Shown: positions 26,397 to 36,595, numbered from the stretch's first letter. The stretch is DNA of 64,000 bases from Planctomycetota bacterium (GCA_029260765.1 JAJDCP010000075.1:1-64000); one strand, 5' to 3'. Numbers and translations: made by a program. The notes: generated from the sequence alone by a model not told the origin.

Positions 26397-27908
26397 ATGA
26401 TGGCGCACCTGGGTGAGCTGGCAAGCCGCTTCGCGCGTCGCTGGGTTCCTCATCCCTTCGTGTTCGCCATCCTGCTCTCCGCCCTCGCCTTTCTGCTCGG
26501 GGTGGTCTTCGGCGGCGCATCCGCGCGAGAGATGCTCGAGCACTGGTACGGCGGCGAGCAACTGGTCGCTTTCGGCACGCGCAATCCGGGGTTTTTCTCG
26601 TTTCTCGGCTTCGCGATGCAGATGTGTCTGATTCTGGTCAGCGGCTTCGCGCTCGCCCACTCGCGCCCCGTGCGGGCCTTGATCCAGCGCGTCGCGAGCT
26701 GGCCGAAGACCACCGCCGGAGCCGCCGCGCTGACCAGTCTGATCGCGATGCTCTGCGCCCTGCTCAACTGGGGCCTCGGCTTGATTGTCGGAGCGCTGCT
26801 CGCCCGCGAGATCGGCATCAGCGCTCGCCGGGCCGGCCGCCCCTTGCACTATCCGTTGGTGGTTGCGGCAGGTTACATGGGACTCTGCATCTGGCATGGC
26901 GGATTCTCCGGCTCGGCACCACTCAAGGCGACCACCGACCTGGCCGACTTTCTGAGCCCCAAGACACGGCTCGCGCTCGCACAGGCCGAAGGGCTGCTCG
27001 ACGACGAAGCCGTTGCGCGCCTCAATCAACTCGAGGGCATCGCGCGCAGCTCGACTCCTCTGAGCGCAGTCGAACACAGTGAGCTGACGCGCCTGCGCAA
27101 CACCGTCGACGGCGTGGGCCTGCCGCTGCAGCGCACCATCGGCAGCCCTCTCAACCTGATCGTCAGCCCGCTCTTGTTGCTCTGCGTGCCCTGCCTTTTC
27201 TGGTGGCTCGCCCCGAAAGGAGAGCAGACTCCCTGCCCGGCCTCGCTGGCAGGGGACCCTCCTGAAGCAGAGAGAGACCCATCGGGCCCGGCCGACTGGC
27301 TTGAAAACAGCTTCGAGCTCAGTGCGCTGATCGCCGTGCTCGGCATCGCGGCGCTGGTGATGTACTTCCGCGCCAACGGCTGGGCATCGCTCGACCTGAA
27401 CATCGTGATCCTCGCCTTCCTGTTCGTCGGCCTGGTGTTGCACGGGCGGCCGCGGTTGTTCGTGCGGGCGGCCGAACGCGGAGCCGCCGGCTGTGGGGGC
27501 ATCATCCTGCAGTTTCCTTTCTATGCTGGCATCATGGCGATGCTGGCCGGCTCTGGTGTCGGGGTCGAGATCGCCTCCGGTATGGTGGCCCTGAGCGGGA
27601 AGGGTGCGTACCTCCTGAGCACCTTCCTGGCTTCAGGGCTGCTGAACATTTTCGTGCCTTCCGGTGGTGGGCAATGGATGATCCAAGCCGACGTGGCCGT
27701 GGCGGGTGCGCTGCAATTGGGAATCGACCCAGGACGCGCCGTGTTGGCCGTCGCCTACGGCGATCAATGGACCAATCTGCTGCAACCCTTCTGGGCGCTG
27801 CCTCTGCTCGGGCTGACCGGCATGAAAGCTCGCCAGATCTTCGGATACACTCTAGTCGTGGCCGTCTTGCTGCTTCCCCTCTACGCCCTACCCCTGGTCT
27901 TGGTATGA
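26397..27908 (+). CDS. Short-chain fatty acid transporter (AtoE family)
   Basis: The 503-residue, about 11-helix inner-membrane protein belongs to the AtoE/TIGR00366 family, which moves short-chain fatty acids such as acetoacetate or butyrate. Family marks are RRWVPHPFVFAILLS, FWSLLAFAMQM-like FFSFLGFAMQM, LNWGLGLIVGALLARE and the C-terminal NIFVPSGGGQWMIQ. A soluble loop (about residues 275-305) is somewhat long and charged. ATG codons at 26397 and 26400 are both possible. The last base pair steps overlap the next gene (ATGA), making this the first gene of a five-gene overlapping operon. Confidence 0.92.
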   Translation: MMAHLGELASRFARRWVPHPFVFAILLSALAFLLGVVFGGASAREMLEHWYGGEQLVAFGTRNPGFFSFLGFAMQMCLILVSGFALAHSRPVRALIQRVASWPKTTAGAAALTSLIAMLCALLNWGLGLIVGALLAREIGISARRAGRPLHYPLVVAAGYMGLCIWHGGFSGSAPLKATTDLADFLSPKTRLALAQAEGLLDDEAVARLNQLEGIARSSTPLSAVEHSELTRLRNTVDGVGLPLQRTIGSPLNLIVSPLLLLCVPCLFWWLAPKGEQTPCPASLAGDPPEAERDPSGPADWLENSFELSALIAVLGIAALVMYFRANGWASLDLNIVILAFLFVGLVLHGRPRLFVRAAERGAAGCGGIILQFPFYAGIMAMLAGSGVGVEIASGMVALSGKGAYLLSTFLASGLLNIFVPSGGGQWMIQADVAVAGALQLGIDPGRAVLAVAYGDQWTNLLQPFWALPLLGLTGMKARQIFGYTLVVAVLLLPLYALPLVLV

Positions 27909-30337
27909 AACGCACTGTCCTGTTGCTCGCTTTCCTGCTGTTTCTGCCGGCCACGGCCGACGTGCAGCTGACGATCGAATGCCCCATCGGGAGCAACTCC
28001 CAAGGAGAGCTGCCGGTCGTCTTCGTGCGCTACAAGAGCTGGTTCAGCCTCAGTGCGCTGGTCCAGAATGACGGCCCCCCACTCGACGCGAGCATCGAGA
28101 TCTACCGCGTCGATCGGAATGAAGGGCCGGTGGACGATCTGATCTACCGCCAGTCCATCGACCTTCCCCAAGGTGCCCGCAAACGCGAGCAGTTGTTCAT
28201 CTTCGATCAGGGCTCGCGGACGGGTGTCAACCGCGACGCATACATGGCACGCCTGATCAGCGACGGTGAAGTGCTGGCGCAACAGCTGATCCGGCGCGAG
28301 AGTCTGGCCGACCATTTCCTGATCATGGAAGTCTCCCGGACGGGGACCTACAGCGGTCTGCGCTTCCCGATCTCAGACCTGACGGTGCCCGACAGCTTCG
28401 TGCCGTACAAGGTCCGCAAAGTTGACCTTCAGGGTGAGGAACTGCCCGACCGTCCTGAAGGCCTTGAACCCGTCGACCTGGTGATCCTGCACGACATCGA
28501 CCTCTCCAAGGTCTCCCCCTTCAGTCTGGAAGCTCTGGCCGAATGGGTCGCCCGGGGCGGACAACTGTTGATCACGGGCCGGCCTGACCTCGACCGTCTC
28601 GCCGACACTCCGCTGGGAAGTCTGCTGCCCGCCACCTCCACGGGCCTGACCGACATCGACATGCGGCCGCTGCGCGCTATCGATGGAGGCCTGGAACCGC
28701 CAGAGTCCGAGGAAGGGCAGGCGCTGGAGCGGATCTATGGCTGGAGCTACCCCGAAGATGGCCCGCCCTTGATCTGCTCCCGGCTCTGGGGGCGCGGGCA
28801 GGTGACCCAGCTCGCCTTCGTGCCTTCGGTCATCAAAGGCCAGACCAGCAACGAGCTCTTCCGCGCGCTGATCCGCGGACGACGCCCCGGGCTGTTGGAC
28901 GACCCGTTTTCACGACGCGCTGACTCGGTCGACGGCGAGGCACAGCTCGAACGGGCCCTCCTGCACTCGATGGCCGACGTGCCCGAGCTCAATCCACCCA
29001 ACGTCGGCATCCTGCTCTTGCTGCTGGTGGTCTATGTGCTCGCCGCCAGCCTGGGAAACTACATGCTGCTGCGCATGCTCAAGCGTCGCGAGCTGTCGAT
29101 TCTGACCACGCCGCTGATCGCGATCAGCTTCGGTATGCTGTTCTACGGCATCGGCTACTTCTACAAAGGCATCAACAGCTTCAAGATCGAGTACGCGGTG
29201 TTGCGGGCGGGGACCGATGGGAAGGGCGTGCTCGAATCCCATGTCGGTCTGTTCTCAGCCTCCAAGACGACCCGCGATCTCGATGCAGAAGATCGCTTCT
29301 TGTTCGCGCCGTTCGTCAACATACGGACCGGTCTGTCGTCCGGAGCGCGGCGCCAGAGCTGCAGCATCGACTTCGGCCGCGGCGCGAGCCTCAGCCGGGT
29401 CGACTTCGACCAGTGGTCCTTCCGTTTCTTCAGCGGAAGGCAGACTTTCGACTCGCCGATGATCGAGACCCAACTCGAGCTGAACCGACGACTCGACGGG
29501 AGTACGGTGCTGCGGGGGACCATCCGGAACCTCAGCTCGGGGACCATGGAGGCGGGCTGGCTTCTACTGGGCGACGCCATCTACCCCGTCCCCAGGATTC
29601 CTGCCGGCCAGACCATGAGCGTCGCAGGAGGAGGGCCGGGGATTCCCGGCAATGAGCTCAGTGGCGATTGGATGATCGACAACGGCAAGCTGACCCAGAC
29701 CCTGTTCCAGTACGACCTGCGGCGCAACTACTCCAACCTTCTCGACGGCAAGACCGCGGGCTCTGGCTGGGCGATGGTGCAGGCTCTCTGGGGACAGATG
29801 CCCCAACAGAGCGCACCGGACCAGTTGCCGGGTCTCTACATCGCGCAGCTCGATGGCCGGCTGCCGTACGGGGAGAGCGGCTTCGATGCGTTCGCCGAGC
29901 GGCGGGCGCAGAACCTGCTTCTGCTCGACGTGCAAGTCAGCCAGAGGACCACGACCCTGAACGGATCCGCGCTGCGGATGCTACGACTCGACGGCCAGGC
30001 CAGCCACAGCTTCAACAGCCACGGCGAGATCGAGCTCGGGGATGGCCCCCTGTTCGTGGAATTCGACACGCAGTGCCGACCTTCGCAGGTCGCAGGCTTC
30101 AACCTGCGCGTCGAATGCAACGATGACCAGAACCTGACCATCGAGTTGTACAACTGGAAGCTGGGAGAGTACGACCTGAGCGCGAACTTGAGCTCCAACA
30201 ATGTGGTATTCCGATTCAACAACCGGGCGGACTATTTCTGCCCGATCGGCGGCCGGGTCCGCTTCCGCTTGAACAACAGCAAGCCTTTGAGCGATGCGAT
30301 CCTTATGAGCCGCGTGCATCTGGAGTGTCTGCCCTGA
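27905..30337 (+). CDS. Large exported/membrane protein with GATase-like domain, unknown function
   Basis: The 810-residue protein has a signal peptide (residues 1-19), an outside beta-rich region, a Rossmann-like segment (about 185-260: DLVILHDIDLSKV and EWVARGGQLLITGRP) similar to the glutamine-amidotransferase-like fold in BatA/DUF4350-type envelope proteins, two central membrane helices (about 364-390 and 400-420) and a large C-terminal beta-rich region. The start overlaps the transporter stop by four bases. Planctomycetes often have such proteins in operons with von Willebrand factor A-domain proteins, as here at 30765. The function is unknown; a role in a membrane-associated complex is inferred. 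Confidence 0.8.
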   Translation: MKRTVLLLAFLLFLPATADVQLTIECPIGSNSQGELPVVFVRYKSWFSLSALVQNDGPPLDASIEIYRVDRNEGPVDDLIYRQSIDLPQGARKREQLFIFDQGSRTGVNRDAYMARLISDGEVLAQQLIRRESLADHFLIMEVSRTGTYSGLRFPISDLTVPDSFVPYKVRKVDLQGEELPDRPEGLEPVDLVILHDIDLSKVSPFSLEALAEWVARGGQLLITGRPDLDRLADTPLGSLLPATSTGLTDIDMRPLRAIDGGLEPPESEEGQALERIYGWSYPEDGPPLICSRLWGRGQVTQLAFVPSVIKGQTSNELFRALIRGRRPGLLDDPFSRRADSVDGEAQLERALLHSMADVPELNPPNVGILLLLLVVYVLAASLGNYMLLRMLKRRELSILTTPLIAISFGMLFYGIGYFYKGINSFKIEYAVLRAGTDGKGVLESHVGLFSASKTTRDLDAEDRFLFAPFVNIRTGLSSGARRQSCSIDFGRGASLSRVDFDQWSFRFFSGRQTFDSPMIETQLELNRRLDGSTVLRGTIRNLSSGTMEAGWLLLGDAIYPVPRIPAGQTMSVAGGGPGIPGNELSGDWMIDNGKLTQTLFQYDLRRNYSNLLDGKTAGSGWAMVQALWGQMPQQSAPDQLPGLYIAQLDGRLPYGESGFDAFAERRAQNLLLLDVQVSQRTTTLNGSALRMLRLDGQASHSFNSHGEIELGDGPLFVEFDTQCRPSQVAGFNLRVECNDDQNLTIELYNWKLGEYDLSANLSSNNVVFRFNNRADYFCPIGGRVRFRLNNSKPLSDAILMSRVHLECLP

Positions 30338-30768
30338 GCCCGCCCGCTGAGCATTGGCCCGGCCAGACCCTGGTACGAGTGCGCTACGGCGAGACCGACC
30401 AGATGGGCGTGGTCCACCACAAAGTCTACCTCGACTACTTCGAGGTAGCCCGCACCGAGCTTTTGCGCAGCCACGGCCTGCCCTATGTCGAGCTCGAAAG
30501 CTCCGGCTTCATGCTTCCGGTCGTCGACGCTCATGTGCGCTACAAGCAGCCCGCCCGCTACGACGAGCAGCTCGAGGTGCTCACGCGGGTCGAACGGGTC
30601 CGGGCTGCAGATCTGCGGCTGGGCTATCGCCTGCAACGCAAAGAGGATGGTGCGCTGCTCGCGACCGCTGAGATCACTCTCGCTTGCACGGGACAGACGG
30701 GCCGGGTGCGCCGCCTCCCGCAGCAACTTCGCCAACTCTTGCTATCCCTGCTGAAGGAAGATCAATGA
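30325..30768 (+). CDS. Acyl-CoA thioesterase, YbgC/4HBT family
   Basis: The 147-residue hot-dog-fold protein hydrolyses acyl-CoA thioesters. The YbgC-type active site is visible: VRYGETDQMGVVHHKVYLDYFEVART, with the catalytic Asp in ETDQMG. LGYRLQRKEDGALLATAEITLAC is the family's central strand. The GTG at 30325 overlaps the previous gene by 13 bases, and its stop overlaps the next start by four. YbgC is usually linked to tol-pal; here it sits in an envelope-protein operon with a fatty acid transporter, fitting short-chain acyl-CoA handling. The physiological substrate is not known. Confidence 0.93.
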   Translation: MSALSPPAEHWPGQTLVRVRYGETDQMGVVHHKVYLDYFEVARTELLRSHGLPYVELESSGFMLPVVDAHVRYKQPARYDEQLEVLTRVERVRAADLRLGYRLQRKEDGALLATAEITLACTGQTGRVRRLPQQLRQLLLSLLKEDQ

Positions 30769-33290
30769 TGAGGAGCATCTCGCTGACAGCCTGTCTGTGC
30801 CTGAGTCTCTGCTGGAATGTGCAGGCCCAGGACTCCTTCAAACAGCTGCGCAAAGAGTTCAAGGCCGCGCTCGAAGACGGCAATGCGGCAGACGCCGCTG
30901 CGTTGGTCCCACGGTTGCTCGCCAGCGGCGACAAAGACGCCCTCGAACTGCTACTCGACGACGGCTTGGACAGCGGGGATGCCCGGGTCTTCGACGCGAT
31001 CCGCCAGGCCCTCGATCCGCTGGACGCCGCGGCCGCCAAGGCGGTCGCCAAGCAGGCAGCCAAGGGAAGCAAAGTCGAGCGCGCTTTTCTGGTCGAGCTG
31101 CTCGCTGCCGCGCAGGGTGAGGACGCGGTCAAAGAGGCCCGAGCCCGCGTGCTCGCTGCGCTACGCGACAAAGACCCCCTGCTCAACCTGGCGGGGATCG
31201 CCGCGAACCTTCGCTTGCAGATCGACGACGCGCGCGCGCCGATGCGCCGCCTGCTCGACGCCGACAATCTGCTCGTGGCCGAAGCCGCGCAGCATGCCGA
31301 GCTCAAGCTTGCGGAGAAAGACGTCCCCGAAATCAGCTACCAGCATCTACTCCCCCAGAGCTTTACAGCCAATAAGCTGATGGTTCTGGTCGATATCAGC
31401 GAAGCGATGTTCGAGCGCTTCAGTTTGCCGGCTCCGCCCCCTGCGGAGGGTGAGACCCCGGCTCCTGCGCAAGAGCTCAGCCGGCTCGAGTTGGTCGCCG
31501 CTGAGCTGCATCCGCTGCTGAACGGCCTGCCACCAGGCTGCCGTTTCCGCCTGGGCAGCTTCGCACGCGCCTACAAGCAGACAGCCTGGGAGCGTCCGGC
31601 CAAGCGTGCGATCAACGATGCCCTCGAATGGTTGAAAGGCTCCCGCAAGGCGCGCCAGCGTGATCTCGACAAGGCCCTGCATGAAGCGCTCGCCGACGAG
31701 GAGCTCGACGGCCTGCTGCTGGTCGTTGCGGGGCCTCCCGACCGCGGCAAGGCCACCGACTATGACGAGCTCAGGCAGCGCTTCCGCCAGCTCTGCTTCC
31801 AGCGCCCCCTGAAGCTGTGCGTGGTCTCCGCGTCGCCGGCCCTCGATCCAGACTTGACCGGCCCCGATCTGCTGAAGGCCCAGGCCGATCGCCGCGAGCT
31901 CGAGGCGTTCCTGCAGGGTTTGGCCGAAGACAATGGGGGAGCCTTCCACAAGGGGACCCTGGGCGCCCCGCCCGTGGCGGACGCCGCGGCCGCACCCGCG
32001 GACGGAGCGATGACCGCAGCCGATTCCGTCGCGGCGGGGCTCTACGCCGCCCGCGATTTCGAGATCGACACCAAGCGCGGAGAGATCACCGCACAGGGCA
32101 TCAAAGACCTCGAGCAGCTGCTGGCCGACGTCAGCCTCGAGGCCGCAATGATGGCTCTCGACGGCCTGACCGACCGGGTCGACGACAAACGCTTCTCGGA
32201 GTGGCTGCACGAGCAGGGCATCGTCCACTCCCGCATGGAGCTGGCAGAACGCTGCCGTACATTGCTCGGCAGCACCAGCGACAGCGAACGCCGCGACGAC
32301 CTGGCCCGCGCCCTCGACGAAGAGCGCGGGGTAGCACGCCAGCTGGCCATGCTGCAAGTGGTGCGCGGCTTTCCGGTCTCGGAGCTGCTGGTGCGCGAGG
32401 TCGCCAAACTCGCCGGTTCGCGCGCCTGGGCCGTACGCCTGGGCTGCGTCGGGGTGCTGCGCACGCAAGGCTCAGAGGCCGCGCGCGACGCTCTGGACAA
32501 GCTGCTACGCCACGAAGCGCACCTACGCGTGGCGCGGGCTGCGCACGACGCGCTGAAACTGCTGGGAGGCGAGCCACGCAAAGCGCTTCCCGAACAGACC
32601 AGCGGACCGATCCTGGCCGTACCGGTCGCCAGCTCACGGGTGTTGCTGCTGGTCGACTCGAGCGCTGCGCTTGACGAGAGCCTCCCCGACATCGGCAGCG
32701 CATTGCCTGCACCCGAGCCGGCAGCAGGGGCGCCCGAAGACGCACCGCCTGCCGATTCAGGCGTCGTGCCCTCGATCAGCAAGCGTGCCTGGCTGCAGCG
32801 CGAGGTGGGTGCGATTCTGGCTGGTTGGGACAAACAGACCGAGGCCGGCATGATCGAGCTCTCCCGCGCTGTACGCCGCATAGGTCCGGTCAAGATGAAC
32901 CGCGAAGGCCATGAACGCCTCGACGGCTGGCTCAAAAAGCTCGACACCGCAGACCGGCGCGAGCTGCTCAAGGCCCTCGACAAAGCGCTCGACGATGGCG
33001 AGCTCGACCGCATCGTGATCGTGCTCGCGGGCAGCCAGAGTCCGAGCGCAGGCACGGACGCCGAACGTATGGACGCCATCTGCCGCCGTGTCTGGGACAG
33101 CGGGGTGCGCGTGGACGCCGTCTGCCTGTTCGCGCGGGACGATGACCTGGCCGCCGCCGACTACCAGCAGCTCGCCCGTGAGCAGGAGCTGGCCCCCACG
33201 ATCGAGATGTTGACAGCGCTGACGCGCTGGAGCGGTGGGCAGCTGCACGTCGCAGCTCCACTCTGGACCGAGGACGAGGAGAGCGAGTGA
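30765..33290 (+). CDS. Exported protein with two von Willebrand A-like domains and helical repeats
   Basis: The 841-residue protein has a signal peptide ending at VQAQ, then Ala/Leu/Asp-rich helical repeats like HEAT repeats (about residues 25-200). Two vWA-like domains follow, at about 205-400 (KLMVLVDISEAMF) and about 625-835 (RVLLLVDSSAALD). Both keep the DxS of the metal site only partly (DIS-E-A and DSS-A-A), so metal binding is uncertain. More HEAT-like helices (about 480-615) lie between them. It overlaps the thioesterase by four bases and the sensor-like gene downstream by four. A scaffold role outside the cytoplasm is inferred. Confidence 0.8.
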   Translation: MMRSISLTACLCLSLCWNVQAQDSFKQLRKEFKAALEDGNAADAAALVPRLLASGDKDALELLLDDGLDSGDARVFDAIRQALDPLDAAAAKAVAKQAAKGSKVERAFLVELLAAAQGEDAVKEARARVLAALRDKDPLLNLAGIAANLRLQIDDARAPMRRLLDADNLLVAEAAQHAELKLAEKDVPEISYQHLLPQSFTANKLMVLVDISEAMFERFSLPAPPPAEGETPAPAQELSRLELVAAELHPLLNGLPPGCRFRLGSFARAYKQTAWERPAKRAINDALEWLKGSRKARQRDLDKALHEALADEELDGLLLVVAGPPDRGKATDYDELRQRFRQLCFQRPLKLCVVSASPALDPDLTGPDLLKAQADRRELEAFLQGLAEDNGGAFHKGTLGAPPVADAAAAPADGAMTAADSVAAGLYAARDFEIDTKRGEITAQGIKDLEQLLADVSLEAAMMALDGLTDRVDDKRFSEWLHEQGIVHSRMELAERCRTLLGSTSDSERRDDLARALDEERGVARQLAMLQVVRGFPVSELLVREVAKLAGSRAWAVRLGCVGVLRTQGSEAARDALDKLLRHEAHLRVARAAHDALKLLGGEPRKALPEQTSGPILAVPVASSRVLLLVDSSAALDESLPDIGSALPAPEPAAGAPEDAPPADSGVVPSISKRAWLQREVGAILAGWDKQTEAGMIELSRAVRRIGPVKMNREGHERLDGWLKKLDTADRRELLKALDKALDDGELDRIVIVLAGSQSPSAGTDAERMDAICRRVWDSGVRVDAVCLFARDDDLAAADYQQLAREQELAPTIEMLTALTRWSGGQLHVAAPLWTEDEESE

Positions 33291-34336
33291 GCAACGGCTC
33301 CTCTGCAGCCGCGACCCGCAAACTGCCCGGCCCTCTCTTCCCCCGACTGCTCGGTCTGCTGGCTGGGGCCCTGATCGTCTGGGCTGGTCTGGGGTTGCGG
33401 TCGTCGCAGCACGACAGCTGGCGGGAACAGCTGCAGCACGAAGATCACCGTTTGGCGCGCATCCTTGCGCGCGAAGCCAACCTCGCCATCGCCGAGGCCC
33501 GCTTCGCGTTCGAGGACGTCTCCGCTTCTCCTCTGGCCGCCGCAGTCAGCCGCGCAGACCCTGACTCCACAGCCATTCTGCGAGCTTGCCTGGTGTATCT
33601 GCGGGCGCACCAGGGCGTGGGAGAGATCTACCTGGCCGACAGCACGGGCCAGGTTCTGGCTGCGGTGCAACAAACCGAACGCGAGATGGTGCCTGTCGAG
33701 CAGCCCCAACTCAAGCTCTCCCTGGCGACGGCCTGCAGACAGGCTCGTGAGCTGCTGCCCGGGGAGAGTTTCTCGCTGCGTTGCGACCGGCTCGCCGTCG
33801 ATGACGAAGACCGCCCGGACTTCAGCGATCCGCACCTGGTGTTCGCCGCCCCGCTGTATGCGGCCACGAATCAACCCCCTTCGGGCTGCGTGGTCGGGAG
33901 TTTCGATATGGCCCGGCTCGACGCGCTGTTCGGACGCAGTCTCTGGAGCGATCCGCGCCGGAGCGTCGCTTTGTTCGACCGCGATGGCCAGCTGTTGCTT
34001 GGCGAGCCACCGCTGCCTGCCGAAGTCCGCGAGCTGAGTCAGGAGCTGCCTTCGGGCGGCTGCATTCTGCCCGATGCGGCCTATTCCTTCGCCTGGCTGT
34101 CCCTGCCACGCAACGCCCGCCACTCGGCCAGCCAATGGGGCAGTGCGCGGCCTCGGGTGCCCAAGCGCGGCCGGCCCGGCAAGGACTGGCTGTTGATCAT
34201 CAGGCACGCGCTGGTCAACGCCGAGACCGGCCTGAGCGACGAACGCAGCAGCATCGACAAACGCAATGGACTCAGCTACGGAGCGTTGCTGCTGGCGGTC
34301 TTGCTGGCAGCCGTGGCGGGCTTGTGGCCGCGCTGA
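33287..34336 (+). CDS. Membrane protein with extracytoplasmic sensor-like domain and no output domain
   Basis: The 349-residue protein has a first membrane helix (about residues 21-39), an outside region of about 280 residues resembling a Cache-type sensor domain (VGEIYLADSTGQVLAAVQQ and HLVFAAPLYAATNQPPSG) and a second helix (about 328-346) followed by only a few residues. Chemoreceptors and kinases normally continue with HAMP and output domains here; this one stops. It starts with GTG at 33287, overlapping the vWA gene, and ends the operon that began at 26397. It may be a partner sensor for a separate protein, or a truncated receptor. Confidence 0.75.
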   Translation: MSNGSSAAATRKLPGPLFPRLLGLLAGALIVWAGLGLRSSQHDSWREQLQHEDHRLARILAREANLAIAEARFAFEDVSASPLAAAVSRADPDSTAILRACLVYLRAHQGVGEIYLADSTGQVLAAVQQTEREMVPVEQPQLKLSLATACRQARELLPGESFSLRCDRLAVDDEDRPDFSDPHLVFAAPLYAATNQPPSGCVVGSFDMARLDALFGRSLWSDPRRSVALFDRDGQLLLGEPPLPAEVRELSQELPSGGCILPDAAYSFAWLSLPRNARHSASQWGSARPRVPKRGRPGKDWLLIIRHALVNAETGLSDERSSIDKRNGLSYGALLLAVLLAAVAGLWPR

Positions 34337-34348
34337 TGCGGAGCCTGC

Positions 34349-36439
34349 TCAGTCGCTCACACGGTCCTGCCGGTAGTAGGTCTCCAGGCTGAGCGCATTC
34401 AGCGCTGTGCTGTACACCCGACCGCCGACAAAGGCCCACTCCCCCAGCGGATCCCAACTGCCGCCTGGCCGTTGGGTCGGCAACAGAGCCTGTTGCAGCG
34501 CCTGGTTCCAAGTCTGCCAATCCTCACCGCCCCACTGGAACATGGCCAGCGTGCCGTAGTACCAGTAGTAGAAGCTCACGCCCTGATAGTCGCGGCCGTC
34601 CCAGGCGGGCAGCTCTTGCAGCAATAGATCTTTGCCGAGCCGCAAGACCTCTTCACTGCGCTTTGCACCCAACGACAAGCGGCAAGCCAACCCCACCGCA
34701 GTCATCACGGGCAGCTCACGGTACATTTTCCCAGCGATCTGTTCTTCGAGGGCAGGCATGTAGGCGCTGCCGCTGCCTGCGCTTTCGTAACCCGTGGCGC
34801 CATCTTCGCCCGTGGCCCGTTCCAGCCAGCTCCGTCCAGCTTCGATGGCCTCGTCGGGCACCTCCAGACCCGCAAGGCGTGCCGTCTTGAGCGCCAACAA
34901 CATCCAACCGGTCAATGAGCTGTCGCTCTTGCCCGGTTTGATGCCGTACTTCCATCCCAGCCCAGGATTCTGGGCCTTCAGGCAGAAAGCGACAGCGCGT
35001 TCGGCGGCGGGACGCAAGCGGAAGTCGTTGCTGAGCGCGTAGGCATCGCACAGCGCAAGCGTGGCAAGGGCGTGGTTGTAGATGGTCTCGGAGTCCTCTG
35101 CATCCCAGCCCACCGCCCCATCGGCGTCTTGCTGGCTGCGCAGCCAGCGCAGGCCGCGCTCGACCGTAAGCTTGTAGTTGCCGTTCTTCTGGCTATTCCC
35201 CCGTCCAAGGAACGCCAGCAGAGCGAGCGCACTGACACCGACGTCGTAGCGGGCTTCACCGCGGCCCGGGCCGACGTGGCCCTCTTCGGCGAAGGACGGG
35301 CCTGCACAACTCTCACAGTCTGTACAGAGCTCAGGCCAGTCATGGGCCCGCCAGGCACCCGCGTTCTCAGCTTCGCTCTGCTGGTGGCGTTGCAGCCAGT
35401 CGAGGGCAGCCTCGACGGCAGCCTCGGTTTCGGCGGAGCCGCCTTCGTCGCTGAGCCTGTTCCGCTCCATACGCTCGCCGAACGGACCGGCCCAACCTGA
35501 CCCAATTCCGAATGCGTCCTCCACGCTCGTCGAGTCGAGGTTCTTGTTGGAGAAGTTGTCGAGGTCTACTCCGCGAGGAGGGCCGTCAATGAGCTCGATC
35601 TCGGTCTCCAACGTGACGACCGGAGTCTGCACGAGCCCCGTTGTGGTTCCGCCCCGGGGAGCCAGGTCCAGCTCCAGGTCGCCCGCCTTGATAGAGAAGG
35701 TCAGCCGATAGACACGGTTGCGCACACAAGCCTCGAGCAGCACAGCAGCGGCATTCCACGGGGCGCGAGCGTCGGCCCGGAGGCGCACGCCCAGCAGGGG
35801 CAACTCGTCGCCCCCCTGCGCCGCGCGGGCGCATTCGGCAATCAGGACCGTGTCGAGCAGTTTCTCCAACTCGCCCGGGGCACGATCCAAGGGCTGCTCG
35901 AGCCGCGCAAGAGTCGGATGGACTCCGCTCTCGAGCAGCCGTGCCAGAAGGCTGACCACGAAGCCCATGGGAACATCAGCGCCCGGATCGACGATCACCT
36001 GTCCCGGTCCTGCCTCGAGCAGCTGCGCCAGATCAGTGATCGAGGCCGGTTGCCGGTCGGCCGACAACAGCACGCGCCCTGCATCACTGCGCAGCCGCAG
36101 GCGCAACACAGATCCTTCGCCAAAGCCCGAGTCTCTGGGCAACTCCAGCCCACGCCAGGGCACATCGTGGGCGACGCTCAGCCCATAGCCCGAGCCATGT
36201 TCCAGGCGGACCTCGACGCGGGTGACCCGCTCAGTAGATGGGGGCGCATCCTCGTCGCTCTCCCATAGACCGCGGGCCTCGGTAGCAATGTCGGGCAGCA
36301 GCAGGCCGTCGCATGCCGGCCAGAGCCCCTGCTCCCAGTCTGCGGCGGCACCCGCCGCAGTGGAGGACCGTGACTGGGCGGAACAGAATGCACAAAGCGC
36401 GGCGACAAGTGACAGAGCGAGGGTGCGGGGTCGATGCAT
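34349..36439 (-). CDS. Exported prenyltransferase-toroid protein with ExbD-like region
   Basis: The 696-residue protein has a signal peptide (ALSLVAALCAFCSAQ). A first region (about 60-200) shows VLLSADRQPASITDLAQLLE and DPGADVPMGFVVSLLARLLESG, patterns of the ExbD/TolR periplasmic domain. The C-terminal half (about 370-690) is a squalene-cyclase/prenyltransferase alpha-alpha toroid: repeats such as ALDWLQRHQQ, GLRWLRSQQDADGAVGW and LGDDGATGY-like QW motifs. In Planctomycetota such exported toroid proteins are common but uncharacterised, and the cyclase catalytic DxDD is not seen. The start at 36439 has GGAG at nine bases and begins the signal peptide. It converges with the sensor gene. Confidence 0.82.
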   Translation of the reverse strand: MHRPRTLALSLVAALCAFCSAQSRSSTAAGAAADWEQGLWPACDGLLLPDIATEARGLWESDEDAPPSTERVTRVEVRLEHGSGYGLSVAHDVPWRGLELPRDSGFGEGSVLRLRLRSDAGRVLLSADRQPASITDLAQLLEAGPGQVIVDPGADVPMGFVVSLLARLLESGVHPTLARLEQPLDRAPGELEKLLDTVLIAECARAAQGGDELPLLGVRLRADARAPWNAAAVLLEACVRNRVYRLTFSIKAGDLELDLAPRGGTTTGLVQTPVVTLETEIELIDGPPRGVDLDNFSNKNLDSTSVEDAFGIGSGWAGPFGERMERNRLSDEGGSAETEAAVEAALDWLQRHQQSEAENAGAWRAHDWPELCTDCESCAGPSFAEEGHVGPGRGEARYDVGVSALALLAFLGRGNSQKNGNYKLTVERGLRWLRSQQDADGAVGWDAEDSETIYNHALATLALCDAYALSNDFRLRPAAERAVAFCLKAQNPGLGWKYGIKPGKSDSSLTGWMLLALKTARLAGLEVPDEAIEAGRSWLERATGEDGATGYESAGSGSAYMPALEEQIAGKMYRELPVMTAVGLACRLSLGAKRSEEVLRLGKDLLLQELPAWDGRDYQGVSFYYWYYGTLAMFQWGGEDWQTWNQALQQALLPTQRPGGSWDPLGEWAFVGGRVYSTALNALSLETYYRQDRVSD

Positions 36440-36595
36440 GGGAGAGCTCCGGGCTGGCAGTTGTCTCTTATCGTCAGGGATGCACCACCAGGTTGCAACC
36501 GCGCAATGGGTATCGACCAGGTCTGCATGTGCACGGCTCCATCCATCACGCAAGCCCCCTCTCGGGGGCCTGCCTGGGCGGGCCATGAGGCCGGC

